Shown one piece after another: positions 1 through 12,770 of a DNA stretch of 64,000 nucleotides. A program made the position numbers and the translations under genes. Position 1 is the first letter of the stretch, and each line of letters begins with the position of its first letter. Under the pieces are notes generated by a model that worked only from the letters and a program-made list of their open reading frames with translations, ran no database searches and was not told the origin of the DNA. Source of the DNA: Holacanthus passer (Eukaryota; Chordata; Actinopteri; Pomacanthidae); contig JAFREQ010000014.1 of assembly GCA_025331565.1 (NCBI GenBank), positions 10,590,001-10,654,000 of the forward strand, in the 5' to 3' direction.

Positions 1-60
1 AAACAAGCTGTCTTATTCTCTTCTTTAATCTATCTGTTTCTCTTTCTCTTTCTCTGTTTC

Positions 61-200
61 ACACACACACAGAAAAGTACAACCAATGCATATGTGTACA
101 CACACACACACACACACACACTGGCTCATTCTCTCTCTGGCTCAAGCTCACTCTCCAGCACACACACACTCTGAGAAATACACACAAACACACGTACACC
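61..200. repeat. CA-rich microsatellite cluster
   Basis: A pure (AC)12 run lies at 98-121. Shorter CA runs lie at 61-70 and between about 160 and 195. Such runs are common in teleost intergenic DNA, and no gene is implied. Confidence 0.95.
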
Positions 201-404
201 TCCAAGGTTAATAGCAGCTGTCATGGGCAGGGTGAGCAGTAATGGAACACACAAATGCCCCGGGGAGAAAGCAGTCTGTGGATAGACAGAATGTGGGAAT
301 GATGAGGAGAGGGACTAAGAGGAGGAAGAGAGGGTGAAGGTGGGGGAGAGAAGGTAGGTGTAAAAGTATGGAGGGATGAGGTGGGGGTGGGTGGGGGCAA
401 CTTA
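201..404. other. Non-coding, purine-rich tract
   Basis: From about 300 to 398 the plus strand is dominated by G and A. The apparent minus-strand frame here is Pro/Ser/Thr-rich because of this composition and is not a gene. Nothing else was recognised. Confidence 0.6.
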
Positions 405-480
405 CTCCTGTGAATCAATTACCCCCAATGCAAATGAGGAGATTATTTATCCCTCCATTAGCACTAAATTATTCACACTC
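405..480. promoter_or_regulatory. Possible conserved regulatory patch with octamer
   Basis: The patch holds an exact ATGCAAAT octamer (428-435), the kind of site bound by POU-homeodomain factors, next to ATTA-type homeodomain cores. It stands out as mixed-complexity sequence between a purine tract and ordinary DNA. Calling it regulatory is an inference from motif density only, and conservation was not tested. Confidence 0.2.
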
Positions 481-3469
481 TCCCTGCGTTTGTGTGTATT
501 CGTGTGCTTTCGGACCGCTGATTGCAGTGGGAGGATGGGATAAACCTGAATGGGAAAAGTGTGTCGGCAAATTGAACAACAAGCTATTTACATCTTTCAT
601 CAGCCATGCTTGTTCCTCATTAGTTAACACTTTTAAATCAATATGCCACCCCCTCTCTCACTCCCCTCTCAGTGATCTCCATTTTGTCTCGCACCTCTAT
701 TTTCGCGTGCTGTCACTGTCACTGGGGGCTTCTGTATATAGGCACGAAACGAGACAGAGTGAGAACATCATGGAAGGCAGCTCAAGACCAAAGAAAGTGC
801 AGCCGTCTCAGGCTGCCAGAAACAATGACAGTGCAATGCATGGATGACGATAAAGCAAATACTGCATCTTTTTGGGTCCCATTCATTAATACTACAAAAG
901 TATGCAACAGTTACCCTTTTGCTTGTGTTTTGTGGAAAATCGCTAAAAGTGAGAAGGCACAAGGAATGATCTGAAAACAGGCGGTTATTTCAAAGGCATT
1001 ATTTATAAGTTGTCAAGCCTTATGAGAAAGAAAGTAGTTGTACCGCTACAGAGAATTACAGAAAGAATGGTTGTAAGATATGCAGATAAAATGGGAGTTT
1101 GTTGTTGGACTACTTACTGTGGAGAAAGTACCTCACATTCCCAGCCCCATGAAGCCTGTGTCTCTGATCTAAACGTAGTCTTTGTATCCTCATTTACACC
1201 TGTCGGACTGTGTTGCCAATGCCAGTCTCACAGCTCCCTCCATGCATTCTACTTCTGAAAACAGACCTCACTATTATATAAACTGCTGTATATCCTCACT
1301 TTTAAATGAGTGTGTTTCTAGGGTTAAAAATTACATTTAGATGAAGACTAAGGTAAGTTTCTCAGTTTGCATAGCCTGTAGCATGCAATATCTTTTCTCT
1401 CATCACAAGTGTGATTATGTAGGAAGGAAAAGGAGAAAGACACAAAAAGAATACAAACTGGGAGGAAGTGAATGTATACAAGAAATGTGAAGAAGTTGTG
1501 TGTGTCTGCAGGTGGTTGTGCATATGTTCAAGCCGCATATAGGCAAGGGTGGTTATAAATGTAGCTGTGTGGGTCTCTTTCTACAGATGTACTGTAGGAG
1601 GGGAGGATGAAGTGGCAGATGAGCATACACATAGCAAAGAATTGATATTTATGTGTGTTTGTGTCAGATGAAAAAAAAAGCCTCGCAAAACTCCCACTGA
1701 CAATTTATTAGAAACAGAAGACAAGGGAACTTCAGGAAGGGCCCCTACAGAGAGGAATCCCTATTCCAGGATGCTCAGGGCTGCTAAGATTGACTGTTGA
1801 TAACAAAATTTAACAAAAAGCATTCACACCAAGATCTCGTGAGTCTCAAGAGTTTTGTTGTGACTATTGCACCTAAAAATGAATGTAGTAGCTTTTCAGG
1901 TAGTTTAACAGATAGCAGTAAATCCCTCTCAAATGATGCCAAGTCCATTTAGTATTGTGGACTTAATGTTAGCATTAGTTTTCTAACTACAGCTTACATT
2001 TAAGGTTTAGATTTATGGCATGAATGCATTGAATTAAGTGTCTTGTCAGTCCTTGCATGTGTTGGTTTATATCAACATCTGTTGTCAGCATCTTTGTCAG
2101 GCGCTGTCCCTGTGAAATATTCCTACGCAGCCTACAGCTATATAGGACTGTCACTATCACATGCTGTTCTCCTTATCCTTTGAACAGCTATAAACATTCA
2201 GCCAATGCCAATTTTACTACAGATCATTAGTAATTTCAAAGGACTGCAAAACACACACAATAAAGTGGTTACAAGGGGTAAAATAATGAACATAATAATG
2301 ACCTACTTGAAAAAATATCCCTTTCAACAAAAAAAGAAAAAACTGAGATATTGTGGATAGCAGTGGATAGAGAGCAGCTGAATCAAGAGCTACTGTCTTC
2401 CAGGCATCACAGGTAAATATTTCACTGTATCCTGAACATCAGTCACTGTGCCTTTGATATGCAAAATGAAAAGCATGCCTCTCAACTCGAATAAAAAAGC
2501 AAAGTGCAGATTGGAACAAGCAACTATCTTTCTACCTGTGACTTTCATGGATCACTATACTTTACTACAAAATCGACACTGGGTTTCACTTCCTATTTTA
2601 ACTCTTCAGGTGGTAGAATAATAATAACATGCCTCAAAATGAGAATGCCAAAAACTGGTCAAACTTTGACCCTCAGACTGATTGTGATGGTGCAGATTAC
2701 TTTCATGCCTCATGTGTAACTTTTTCGCAGTTCCAAACTTTGTATAACTGGAGTACCTCAAACAGTAAAGCGAGTCATCCACCTCTTGTCCACATGTGCT
2801 GTTTGTTGCTCCTGTTTGTTGCAGTTGTGTAATATAATAAGCACCATAGAGCCTATTCTTGTGTGAGATGTTACAGTACTGTCATTGTGTAGTCATGAAA
2901 TCTGAACCTGTTTAGTTGTGTTCCATTTCCATCAGGTATGTGCTTGAATATTTTGCCAGTTACTGTATTTGTACTCACAAAGCTCAACAGAGTGCTTTAA
3001 CCCATCTCTAAAAGAAAAAAATGTGAAAAAATAATCTCTGCAGTGGTAGGCAAATCTCTTCATGCTCTGAAAACTGTATTATATCATTAATCATAATAGC
3101 ATTTGCCCTGACCAGTCTTCTTGGCAGTGGCTAACAGACAAACTTACTTTATAATGACAACGTGTCAGAGGCATGCAGTATTCACAGAATGAGCCAAAGT
3201 TATTTTCAGCCATGTAAGGCAAGTAACTGATGTTCTGCAGCAATGACCAACCAGCAGTACTTTAAAAACACCACCCACATGTTTGATAAAGTCATATTAT
3301 CAGATGAGACAGAAAGGCAAAATGGTGATCTTGATGGAGCATTAAAGTATGTTTCTTGGTTATTAACTTAGCACTTATTTTCTATCTGTTCTGTTGAGTA
3401 TTTTCAGTTGTCGCCAATTCTGTGCTGAGCACATGCAAGAGTAGGTATAAGAGAAGGAGATGGGCGGGG
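481..3469. other. Non-coding, nothing recognised
   Basis: Unique-looking AT-rich sequence. The longest frames are about 145 codons or fewer and show no domain, no compositional shift and no similarity I can name. There are short GT-rich bits near 1497-1515 and 1650-1665. Confidence 0.6.
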
Positions 3470-3536
3470 CCCTTTGAGGCAAATTTGTGATTCTGATTTT
3501 GGGCTGTATAAATAAAATTCACTTGACTTGACTTGG
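3470..3536 (+). mobile_element. LINE 3' tail (L2/CR1-like)
   Basis: The block starts at the CCTTTGAGGCAAATTTGTG motif, passes through GGGCTGTATAAATAAAAT and ends in a short ACTTG repeat. This order (CTTTGAG, a TATAAATAAA signal, then a short tandem 3' end) is the tail seen on many 5'-truncated L2-like LINEs in teleosts. No coding part is recognisable upstream, so this is a dead-on-arrival copy on the plus strand. Confidence 0.65.
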
Positions 3537-5404
3537 GGGACAGGTGTAGCCTGAAGCAGCATCTGTCCAATGCACAAGATACATTTGAGGTTTTCAGTCC
3601 AAGTCTGATTCAAAGCCAAACTCTTGAAGCAGTGATATTTCCCTATAGGTTTAGTACTATAGATCAATTCTGATCCTAACCTTTTTGCAAAATATTACAG
3701 TGAAGTAATAGGGAAAATTAGATTACGAGTGACCTGCAGTAGCAATGGCACCAACCCAAGCTTGCCAAAAACTAGGAGTGGGAGAAAAAAAAGCAATACA
3801 CATGTATCTTTTCACAGATTCCTGAAGCTGATTTTTGCATGTTGTTAATAACATTATGTACAGCACGCGCACAAAATACAGCACAAACAGGCTGAGTTAT
3901 CTTATAGCTCTTCAAAGAACGCATGTGTTTGTGCACATTTTGGATTTAATAACATAGTAATAAGCATTGCAAGACACTAACAAGTGAAGCATTTTGTGAA
4001 AACATATACCATTACCTGCAGACTCATGTTAGTGGAGTGGAGCACTGAACTCCAGCACTAGCAAATGAGCAAATCAACCAACCAACACACTGCACCACTT
4101 TACAAAACTTTCAGTCAACTATGGTCAGGGGAAGAAAAACACTTTGTTTAATTTCAAAAGCCCTACACTTGTACAGAGCTGTGGATAATGACGGTTTTCA
4201 CTGGTATTAGCGTTGCAGTAGAGAAGCTGTTCTCCACTGCTGGATGCTGAACATTAGTAACAACAAGACAGTGGAGCGCTGTCTGTTTTTCAAAATATAT
4301 TTAACCAGCGATGTTGGACAGTAAATCATATTTTCATATATTATTCTCATACAGACAGAAGATTGTAACACACTTCGAAATAAATGCAATGCAATGTTTT
4401 AAATAAAAAAGCTGCACAACATCAAACACATCTCTTTGCCTTTTTCTAATCATCAAAAAGTGAGTTTCATCAAGACCAATTAGCTGAACTGTCAGTTATG
4501 TTTCATATTGCACTTCAGGGGACTAAGGGCATGAGTGACTTGCAGGAGCTTTTCTATTTATTAAATCAAGAATCAGCACAAGATTCCCACAGTTTCCTGC
4601 CAAAGACTATCTACATTATTTGCCACTGAAATGTAGCAGTCCTGATTCCAACATCTCATGGCCATTTTCCTCATTGCATTGCATCACATGCTGCCCTTGC
4701 TGGAGTCCAAAAGAAATTAAGAACAACAAAATGCCCAAAGCAAAACATTTGCTCTAATGTAAATTTTGTGCAAAAGTCAAATGAGAATCAGAGTTGGAGA
4801 CAAAATGTAAATGTTAACATGAATCTTAGAGTAACTTATCAACTAGCAGTAATGTAATCTGTGCTATGGCACTGAATGTGCTTGCACGTGTCGTGAACAC
4901 AAACACAGTCCCTGACACAGGGACAACCGCACACACAAACACACACATTTCTGACTGCAGTAAGTAAACAGACTTAATGGGGAACCAGGGACCTGATCTA
5001 AACAGAGGGTGAACTGAGGAAGTGTTTGCTTGTGCAGCAGGAGAGCTGTTGGCCTGTGCTCATCCCTATAGCTCACCATGCTCTGCTAACCCACAGTGGA
5101 AATACAGTCCTCTTTCTCCTGCATCATTATTGTAGAACTCGGTAACTTTATAGGCCACTGGGGCACAGTGAGGTGACTGCATTGGTCGAGATTGTTAACT
5201 TGGTCCATTAAATGAAGACGATTTCTGTAGGTACAGGTGTTACTAAACATTAGCTGCGACTAGGAGCTAAATCAGAGACAGAAAGTTTGCAGTGTATTGT
5301 AGCTTAGGGACATTTACTTTTAAAGTCAAACTAAAAGGGGAAGTATAAAACAGTATTACCATAATTTATGTACATACAAAACCACCGAGATACTGAGATC
5401 AACT
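3537..5404. other. Non-coding, nothing recognised
   Basis: AT-rich, no repeat or gene recognised. A short CA-rich patch lies near 4925-4950. Confidence 0.6.
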
Positions 5405-6715
5405 ACATTTGTCCAAGGGCCAGACTTTTTCTAAGCAGACAATGTGGGGGCCAGACTTTCAAATAAAAAAATACATTTATTCAGGCCTAATTAGACCATT
5501 ATTGTTTTATATTTTCGCTTTCTTACAAGATTAATGTCATTTTTATTGGCCTATATCAGTGTGAACAGACTCCTAAAAAACATGGAAAATCCATAATGAT
5601 AACTAGACGCTTAACTACAAAGTGCTCTCAGACCTCAGGCCAAACAGGCCAACGATGCTCAATACAAAAACCCCAGTTCAATCAGTAATGAATAAGTCCT
5701 TATCTTAACAAAAAACTCAGGAAGCAAAAAAAAAAAATAGTTTGAGACTCAATACAAGAGTTGGGCAATGAAAATAGACAAATTTAGTGATTCTCCGACA
5801 ACTCCAGAGTTACCTAAAAAAAAGGAGGAGCATCATTTGGAGCTATTTTCATCACAAATTGCGATGAACTGTTGTTCGCGACCATGGCTATTCATTTTAA
5901 CACATAGCAAAAAAACATGAGAACTTGGAGCTGCAACAGAAAAGAAGGGAGGAGGAGGGAAATCCTTCAGCATCAAGACCCCTGACACAGAGAGTTCACT
6001 GTTAGAGTCTTTTCAGAGAGGCTCAGAGAGGCTCAGGCGAGGAATATCCAGGTATATAGCAGTGAAATTAATATGTTAGTCAAATCAGATCTTCAGCATT
6101 GGTTAATGTTACATTTTCAAACTGTAATTTGTCATCATGAGCTGTTACTTTAGCAGACTGATTAAATATAGCAGACCATATTCAGATATTAAAATAATAT
6201 ATTCAGCCCAATGAAACTTATTACCTAAATTAATACATGCTTCAGCTGTGTATCATCTGGGTCTCACAGGTGGCAAGTGGAAATTCTACCACTCAGCAAA
6301 CCTTACAATGGTTGTGAAGCTTTGGCAAATCATTTAATGGTTCAGGAAAATGTAGTCAGACTTAGCCTATTGATGTTGCATTCACCTCATAAATCATGAC
6401 ACATTGGTCTCCTCAAGATGACAGGACATAAGTGCTTTTAATAATAAATAGTATTGGTATCAGTATCGGTACTGATATCGGTGATTGTAGTCCTGTATAA
6501 CTTGGCATCGGATTGAAACAAATATTTTGCAGTATTGCCCACCCCACCCAGAAGGAGAGAGGATGCAGCTGGAGAATAATAATTTGAATAAGAATATTAA
6601 AAGAAAAATATGATTCTCTAGAATAGGTGAGCTATGAATTACTGAATACATTAATAATCTGCAGGCCAGATGGGAAGCTTTGGTGGGCTGGAAGTGGCCT
6701 GCAGGCTGCCAGGTG
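5405..6715. repeat. Possible old DNA-transposon remnant with nested repeat
   Basis: GGGCCAGACTTT occurs twice 31 bases apart (5417-5428, 5448-5459). A GGCCAGATG...GTGGCCTGCAGGC segment lies at 6660-6700. Such 'gggccaga / ggcccgcgg' ends recall hAT-type elements, but I could not pair the two sides as inverted repeats, so the extent is a guess. Inside, 6451-6550 resembles a TATCGG-rich interspersed repeat and contains an inverted repeat, ATCAGTA (6459-6465) against TACTGAT (6470-6476). Confidence 0.25.
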
Positions 6716-7330
6716 ATGGGAACATAAACATATGTGGAAAAATGTAAAGAACACTACAATGTAGTATTTTAGGTGTAAACATGACCAGTGGGATTCAGTG
6801 TGACAGTTTTCTCTAGCTGTGGAAATGTAGTATAGGCGTATAGGTGCACATTTTATTCAACAAAGAAAAAACTCTATTCGTTTTAGAATGTGAACTGGCA
6901 AAAGATATAAGAAATGAAAGGGTTAAAGAGCCTTGCGGAGTAAGAGGATGGAACTGTAGGTCATGAGAAGGCCAAGCACACAGATTACTATGCAGCCCTG
7001 TAGAGAAGCAGTGGAAGTCTGTAGCAAACACAGCTCTTTTTCCACATGGCTGCTCCGCCTGTCGGGGAGGCTGGAGAGGCTTGCTCCGCTTTACTGTCTT
7101 GGCAATGGCCTGCTTGAAGACACACAGCTATCCTGGCCGGAGTGAGAGCACACTGTTCACTCGACCAGAGGTTTCCAAAGTCAGATGCAGGGGCCTCCAG
7201 GGGTCTGCGTCACAGGGCAATTGTTTAATTTCACGCTTATTTCACATGCTGGAGGTCAGCACAATGAGAGAATGCATAAGAACTAGAGGGTGGGAATCAC
7301 AGGGTAACTCATGATATGATATTATCATGG
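6716..7330. other. Non-coding, nothing recognised
   Basis: No repeat or gene was recognised. Short frames on both strands overlap and look like chance. Confidence 0.55.
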
Positions 7331-7382
7331 TATTGTGAATTTCCCCACTGAGGGACGATTAAAGGAATATCTTATCTTATAT
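7331..7382 (+). mobile_element. LINE 3' tail (fish jockey-like type)
   Basis: It reads TATTGTGAATTTCCCCACTG, then GGGACGATTAAAGGA, then a CTTAT repeat. 'Gtgaatttcccc...gggac.aataaag' followed by a short tandem repeat is the typical 3' end of a very common teleost LINE type. Only the tail is recognisable, so it is a heavily 5'-truncated copy. Related tails occur at 47259-47303 (plus), 37991-38062 (minus) and 9441-9540 (plus). Confidence 0.65.
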
Positions 7383-8794
7383 TCTGGTTTTACTACAGCA
7401 AAGGTAATATAGGCAACATACTGCAAAAACATCATTTACATAACATTTTACAACGGATATTGGCTATGTTCTCCACGTGGACATTTACTGGGTATTAAAC
7501 TACCATTCCAATAAAAACAACAGCATCATGTCATTCAGAAGTATAGGAGGAAGTAGTGTGACATTGTAATAGAGCCACAAAGTCCACAAAGAGGGGAGGT
7601 TAAAGTAGTTGGATGGGACAAACTTTGACACTGCTGTTACAGTACAGGATACAGTACTGATACTACTTTACTGCTTTGTCATTTCAGATCCTGCCACACC
7701 CTCCTGCGTAAAACTGGACATTTAATTTAATCTGCATGGTGTCTAAGTCATGCATTTGGGTCCAAAGCAAGTTATACCAAGCCACAAGAGGCAATGACAA
7801 GCTATGTATATTTTTCATTTGGAAGACTTGTTGTTGATGTCATGCATTGTTTCCCTCACGGAGCCATCTTTGGCTTCCCCTTTCTTTTTTCCTCTGAATT
7901 CATTTGTTTGTCTGTTAATTTCTTCCATCTTTCCTTCCTTTCTGCTTTCCTTCAATATCCTATGATGAGAACTTTTGGGAGCCGCCATTGCTAAGTCCTT
8001 TTCTCCCCTCCCTAATACTCCCATAACCCTACATAACCCAGCAGCTTGACTGAGAGAGAGCAGGAAATCCTCCCTGTGCTTAACCTGAGCCCACAGACTT
8101 TCACCCTCCCCTAAACCGGCTCAGACAGAGGTCTTTATTACAGAGGAGGAGTGGGCTCGGAAAAGAGGAGAGGAATGAATGAAGAGGTAGAGGGACAGCT
8201 CTTTGACCAGAGCTGATTTGTACAGATTTTAATGCTGTGTCATTAGCAATATGCTAACCATTCTATCCAAAGCACAAACCTAATACCTTTAAAATCAAAA
8301 TGTCCTCTGTTGCTGATGGAGTTTTGCTATAATTTTTGAAATCATCTCATAAAATTCCATCTTCACAAAAGTGCATATTTTCATTTTCATCCTGCAGATG
8401 GTTTCTTTTCTTTTCTTAAATTTCACTTAGTTTTGCATCTGAGGCAGTTTAGAGATCCAGTCAATGACTATACACTGCAAAGTGACTGCACTAAGGCATG
8501 AGGAGAGATAAGTGTTGTATCAGCAGTGATAAAGCTACACTTTCTGCTTTGCTCTTGGTCTAATATCAAGGGACCATCTTCAGCACTGGGCATTCTTAAG
8601 ACCAGAGCAACAGGGTAACCAAGTGTGTTTTTACAAAGCTAATTTAATTTAAGGTGCATTAAATATTCACTTGTTCACTCTGCACCTCTTGCACATTGGC
8701 ATCATTCTCAGCACGCTGCATATAAAGGGAAGAGAAAGCAGAGCTATCATCCCCACTGCAAAATTGTGTGTGTGTGCAAAAAAGCAGCACCACA
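7383..8794. other. Non-coding, nothing recognised
   Basis: Ordinary AT-rich sequence. Pyrimidine-rich stretches near 7860-7950 produce chance frames. No gene or repeat was recognised. Confidence 0.6.
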
Positions 8795-8880
8795 GGGACG
8801 TCTCGGTGGCCTACATGCTGACCATATAATGATAATGTCCCCTGTTCATATCTAGCTTGGGACCATTATGCATGTTACCT
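8795..8880 (+). mobile_element. tRNA-derived SINE fragment
   Basis: An A-box-like GGTGGCCTACATGCTG (from 8806) is followed after about 35 bases by a degraded B-box-like GTTCATATCTA (8844-8854), then GCTTGGGACC and GCATGTTACC. This layout matches a tRNA-derived SINE common in percomorph fishes, in which the B box is followed by 'gggacc/gagctttgttgcatgt'. A longer relative in reverse lies at 28541-28692. The call rests on remembered family structure. Confidence 0.5.
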
Positions 8881-9440
8881 AATAAAAGCAACACATGGAG
8901 GGATAGACCAAGCTTGTCATTCAAAAAAAAAAAAAACAGTTCTTCAACCTAAAGTGTCCTACAGCTCACACACTAGGAAATTTATTGCTGGTACAGTGGA
9001 GGAGAATATTCAATTTGCATCACATTTGTAGAACCCCTTTCACACTGGACAAAAACCCCACTAACATCCCAGGTCAAATGACTCTGCAGTACTCGTGGGT
9101 ATTTTTCATCTCCAGCTCTGATTGGCAGTGATGGAAACATGACACCCAGGCTGACACAGTAGTTTTCAGCCCTTTTCCGGCACGATGCAATGATGCACGT
9201 GGAACACTATTAATTGTTTTATACAGTCTGGGAACAACATGCAACAGCGACATTGTTCAGTCGGTGTTGAGTTTTTAAAAAAACCTGGCAAATTAATCAA
9301 CACTTAGATTCTTTTTAAAAAATCAAGGTTAATGTAGCTACACAACAAAAAACTGAAATAAACAATGTTGATGTTTTTTTTTTATTGTTGTCTGTAGGTA
9401 GAGTACTGTGCAGTACTATAGAAAAATGCCATTAAGCCTG
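8881..9440. other. Non-coding; possible old repeat at 9028-9210
   Basis: The stretch 9028-9210 (CCCTTTCACACTGGAC..., then TCTGATTGGCAGTGATGG..., then GCACGATGCAATGATGCACG) resembles a degraded DNA-element sequence seen in other fishes, but I could not define its ends. Poly-A (8924-8936) and poly-T (9373-9382) runs flank it. Confidence 0.3.
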
Positions 9441-9540
9441 TACAAAATCTATATTGCCTGCACTTTGTTTTGCACTGCCATTACTTGCTGGTGTAATGAC
9501 TTAATTTCCCCACAGCAATCATTTCATCTAATCTAATAAA
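9441..9540 (+). mobile_element. LINE 3' tail
   Basis: ATTGCCTGCACTTTGTTTTG, then CACTGCCATTACTTGCTG and GTAATGACTTAATTTCCCC, end in a degraded ATCTAATCTAATAAA tail. This is the 3' untranslated end of a common teleost LINE. The usual 'gggatcaataaag' part is mutated here. No coding sequence remains. Confidence 0.6.
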
Positions 9541-10693
9541 TGCCTTGTTTGCATGACAAATCTTCAGACATTTCAAGCATACGCATGTATATCTATGTCA
9601 GTAATCAAGCACAGCAGTCTGTTTCAACAAAAACCAAGATGGGAAGTCAGCAATCCTTTGTAACACAGCAAATCATCTTTTTTCTCAATTGCTCAGAATG
9701 AGGAGAGGTCTGTGATGGAGTAGCAATAAAGTGCGAAGAGAGCAAGCTCATGTAATCACTGCTGGCATAATTTTTTGTACCACCTCTCTTATGCCTCTGC
9801 TGGATTCCTTGGCACGGATGTGATCAGCAGAGAGATAAATGGTAATCTCAGTAGGCATTCTCACACATGCAAGCACATGAATAAGTACACATGCACAATC
9901 TCATGCATACACATACACACACAAACAGAATCACAGTTTGATGATAATCCTGAATGCATATGAAAGGGCACGCGAGCAGCAGTATGGAAAATAGGTACGA
10001 GGCAAGAGAGGAGGGAATGGAAAAAAAGAGGGGGGAAGAAAGTAGGGGTAGTGATGGAGTGAGAGGGAGAGGAAGGAGCCAGGCTTTATTTAATCTCAGC
10101 AGAAGTGTCGATAGAGCAGAAAGTTCAGCAAGCTGGATCGGTGGTTAAGCCTTGAGTTTTACTTTAACTGTTCAGCTCTTCTGGCAGGGTGTGTGTGTGT
10201 GAGACTATGTTTGTGAATGTGTGTGTTTGAAAGACTGTGTTGAAGACATTAAACATAGTGCAAAGAAGCAAGAACAGGGTGCTGCTGGAAGAAATGTATT
10301 TAATCAAGTCAGAACAAAGGAGTTGTGTAATTTTCTCCTGAGGGTAGAGAGAACACTCGTTCCCCTTTTTCAAAGTAACAGTACAATGGTCTTCTAAGGC
10401 ATAGTAGAGACATTTTTCCGATCACTTGACAGTATTCTTTTTTGTTGTTTACTTTTCTCTTATTTTTTTGACCAATTTTGAGAATTTATCAAAGTCATGC
10501 TGATTGTGTCGAACACCCACCGGAGACCTATTTCAAAAGAGAAATGTTTTGTAGATATTCCAAAAAGAAAATTGGAGTCAGTCTTCATTCATCATTGCGA
10601 TGGAAAATAATGGTAACACACAGGAGTAATTCATCTATCGCACAACCCCACTGCATGAATCTTGAGGGATAGAAATTTCAACCTTTATTCATA
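9541..10693. other. Non-coding, short GT tracts only
   Basis: Short CA/GT-rich patches lie near 9900-9925 and 10188-10230, with a purine-rich patch at 9995-10080. No gene or mobile element was recognised. Confidence 0.6.
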
Positions 10694-10785
10694 CAGACAG
10701 GAATTAACACCCGCCAAGAGCCAAATGCTGGTAGACTTTCAGTTTGGCGAGTCAATCTCTGAAGGCTATCCACCACACTGGTGAG
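10694..10785 (+). mobile_element. One end of a hAT-like DNA element
   Basis: AACACCCGCCAAG (10706-10718) and GAAGGCTATC plus CCACAC(T)GGTG (10761-10783) are present as near-exact reverse complements at 33003-33056, inside the element at 32626-33070. This block is therefore one end of a second copy of the same family in opposite orientation. The outermost bases (CAG at 10694) are followed by a small deletion relative to the other copy. I could not find the opposite end downstream, so the copy is partial or strongly diverged. Confidence 0.6.
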
Positions 10786-12539
10786 TAAATGTTTGTACCA
10801 AAATAGTCATGAAATAAAAAAAAATTTAAAAACTATGCTGAGTATCCACCGCATTTTGGTGTCATTTACGGGTGCACTGCTTCTGTTCTCTACTGACTGT
10901 GTTGGGGTTTGATGTAAACCCTGCACTCATTTCAAAATTTAGCCACAACTGTGTGAAATACAATTTCACAGTTTTCACTCCTTACTGTTACTTTTAAAAG
11001 CAAGAATTCCTCAAAATCATGATGCAGAGTTGCAGTGAAAAGATAGAGCTGTGCTTTACTCTAAAGTGCAATGACTGGATTAGGGAAGAGCCACTGATTT
11101 AAAAGCTGTTGCTTTCACTTTCATTGAGTAAAATCCTGCAGGTTAAGACTTTGGGCATTTTCAGAGTGTAACTGGGAAACTGAGCGTGCATCGTAATGTT
11201 TATTGCAACATCTGCAACTTCTTCTATTGCAGCAATATCTGCTACCTTCCCTTAGAAACAGAGCTCACTCACCTGTCTGTGGCACAGTAGCCTTCATTTT
11301 TGATGGACTTTTACTTGAGACTTTTAACCAATCAGATAGTACTGTGGACGGGACACTGAGAGAGACTAGTGGTGACTACAGACAGAGAGAGGTACATCAG
11401 AGCCAAAGTAGCATTTTTTTAATGAATTCAACCCTAATTCCTTTTTGGGTTTTTTTGCTGACATCAGCTACTCACTAAACTCTCACTTGCTGCTGCTGGC
11501 GGTAGAGAGTGAGGAGTCTGATGAGGAGGTTTAAGTTGATTAAAATGATTAAGTGTCCGATGGGTTCACAAAACCTTTAAATTTTCTTTTATATTCGATC
11601 CTTAAGTACATTCAATAATAAATACTTGAGCAGAATTTAGAGATCGAGTTGTATTTAGGGTTGGATTGATTAACTGTTGATCAGTACAATACAGCACAAT
11701 ATGTTTGTATTCAACATAATACCTTATCATCTCAATGAGATGTACTGGGAACAAATGTGAGTGGACAAAAAGGCAATTTCATATTTTGGCCAGTAAAAAT
11801 TATGCAAACATAAAGCACCTTCAGCACCAGCCACTCGAAGGAGGTAGTTCAGTTCAGACCAGTGTTCCAGAAAAGCAACATGATGTCTTGTGATGTGATG
11901 TGACAATTTTCTGAAAAGGACTTATAAATACCCACAATGAAGACTCTCAGTGAGATAAAATGCAGATAAGATGCACAGTAATTAATACTTACAAGCTCAA
12001 TTATGAACAGTGTCTGAGTCCAAGGTGGTAAATACAAAGGACGCCTTAAATTGATTGCTCCTGCAGCTCAGTCCTGCAGCATTTTTCGTATGTAATTGGT
12101 GCCAACAAGCTACACATTTTAACTCTCAACAGCAGCAACAATCATGCAATTAAAAAAAACAGTAATAACCCACAAACAGCTACTAATGCCCAACAAACTT
12201 TCCTTCAAGCTATATTTGAAATCTAATACAACAAGAACTATTAGTCTGTCCTCGATTATAGCTGTTGACAGTTCAGTTGTGCAAGAACTCCCCTTCGCTT
12301 CTGCAGTTGGACAGAAGAGAAAAGGCTGCTTTAATGGTGAGCATTTATCTCTTGAGAGTTGGATGATCAGAGCACTCTTGTAAACTGCAAGGCGGCCATA
12401 GCACATAAGCAGCGCCCCCCCACTGTGAGATATACTTGCCTATAAATTACATCTACAATTGTTTCAACAATCCTCTCCCTACAACTCAGGAGGGGGGCTT
12501 TCATTACAATTTAAGGTTTCCCATTTAAAAGAAAATCTT
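10786..12539. other. Non-coding, nothing recognised
   Basis: AT-rich sequence without recognisable genes or repeats. A C-run lies near 12414-12421. Confidence 0.6.
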
Positions 12540-12770
12540 TTATCAAGCCACATGCTAAGATATGCATATTATGTGACCCTCACAGTATCAAAACCTTTTG
12601 ATAAATAATAAATTACTGTATCCTACGCTCTCTGGACCTTAATAACAGCATGCATTTGATTTTATTTGCATTAAGTACCAATTTAGGGTTAATGGGCGCA
12701 TTTGGAGTGCATTAAAGGAGAGTTATAATTTCTCAGTGGCTAATTAAAAAGAATCACTGTACTGTTCATT
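12540..12770. promoter_or_regulatory. Possible conserved non-coding element
   Basis: An AT-rich but high-complexity block with an ATTTGCAT octamer (12664-12671), several ATTA/TAAT homeodomain cores and few CA or homopolymer runs. This texture is typical of vertebrate conserved non-coding elements. No alignment is available, so this is a pattern-based guess. Confidence 0.2.
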
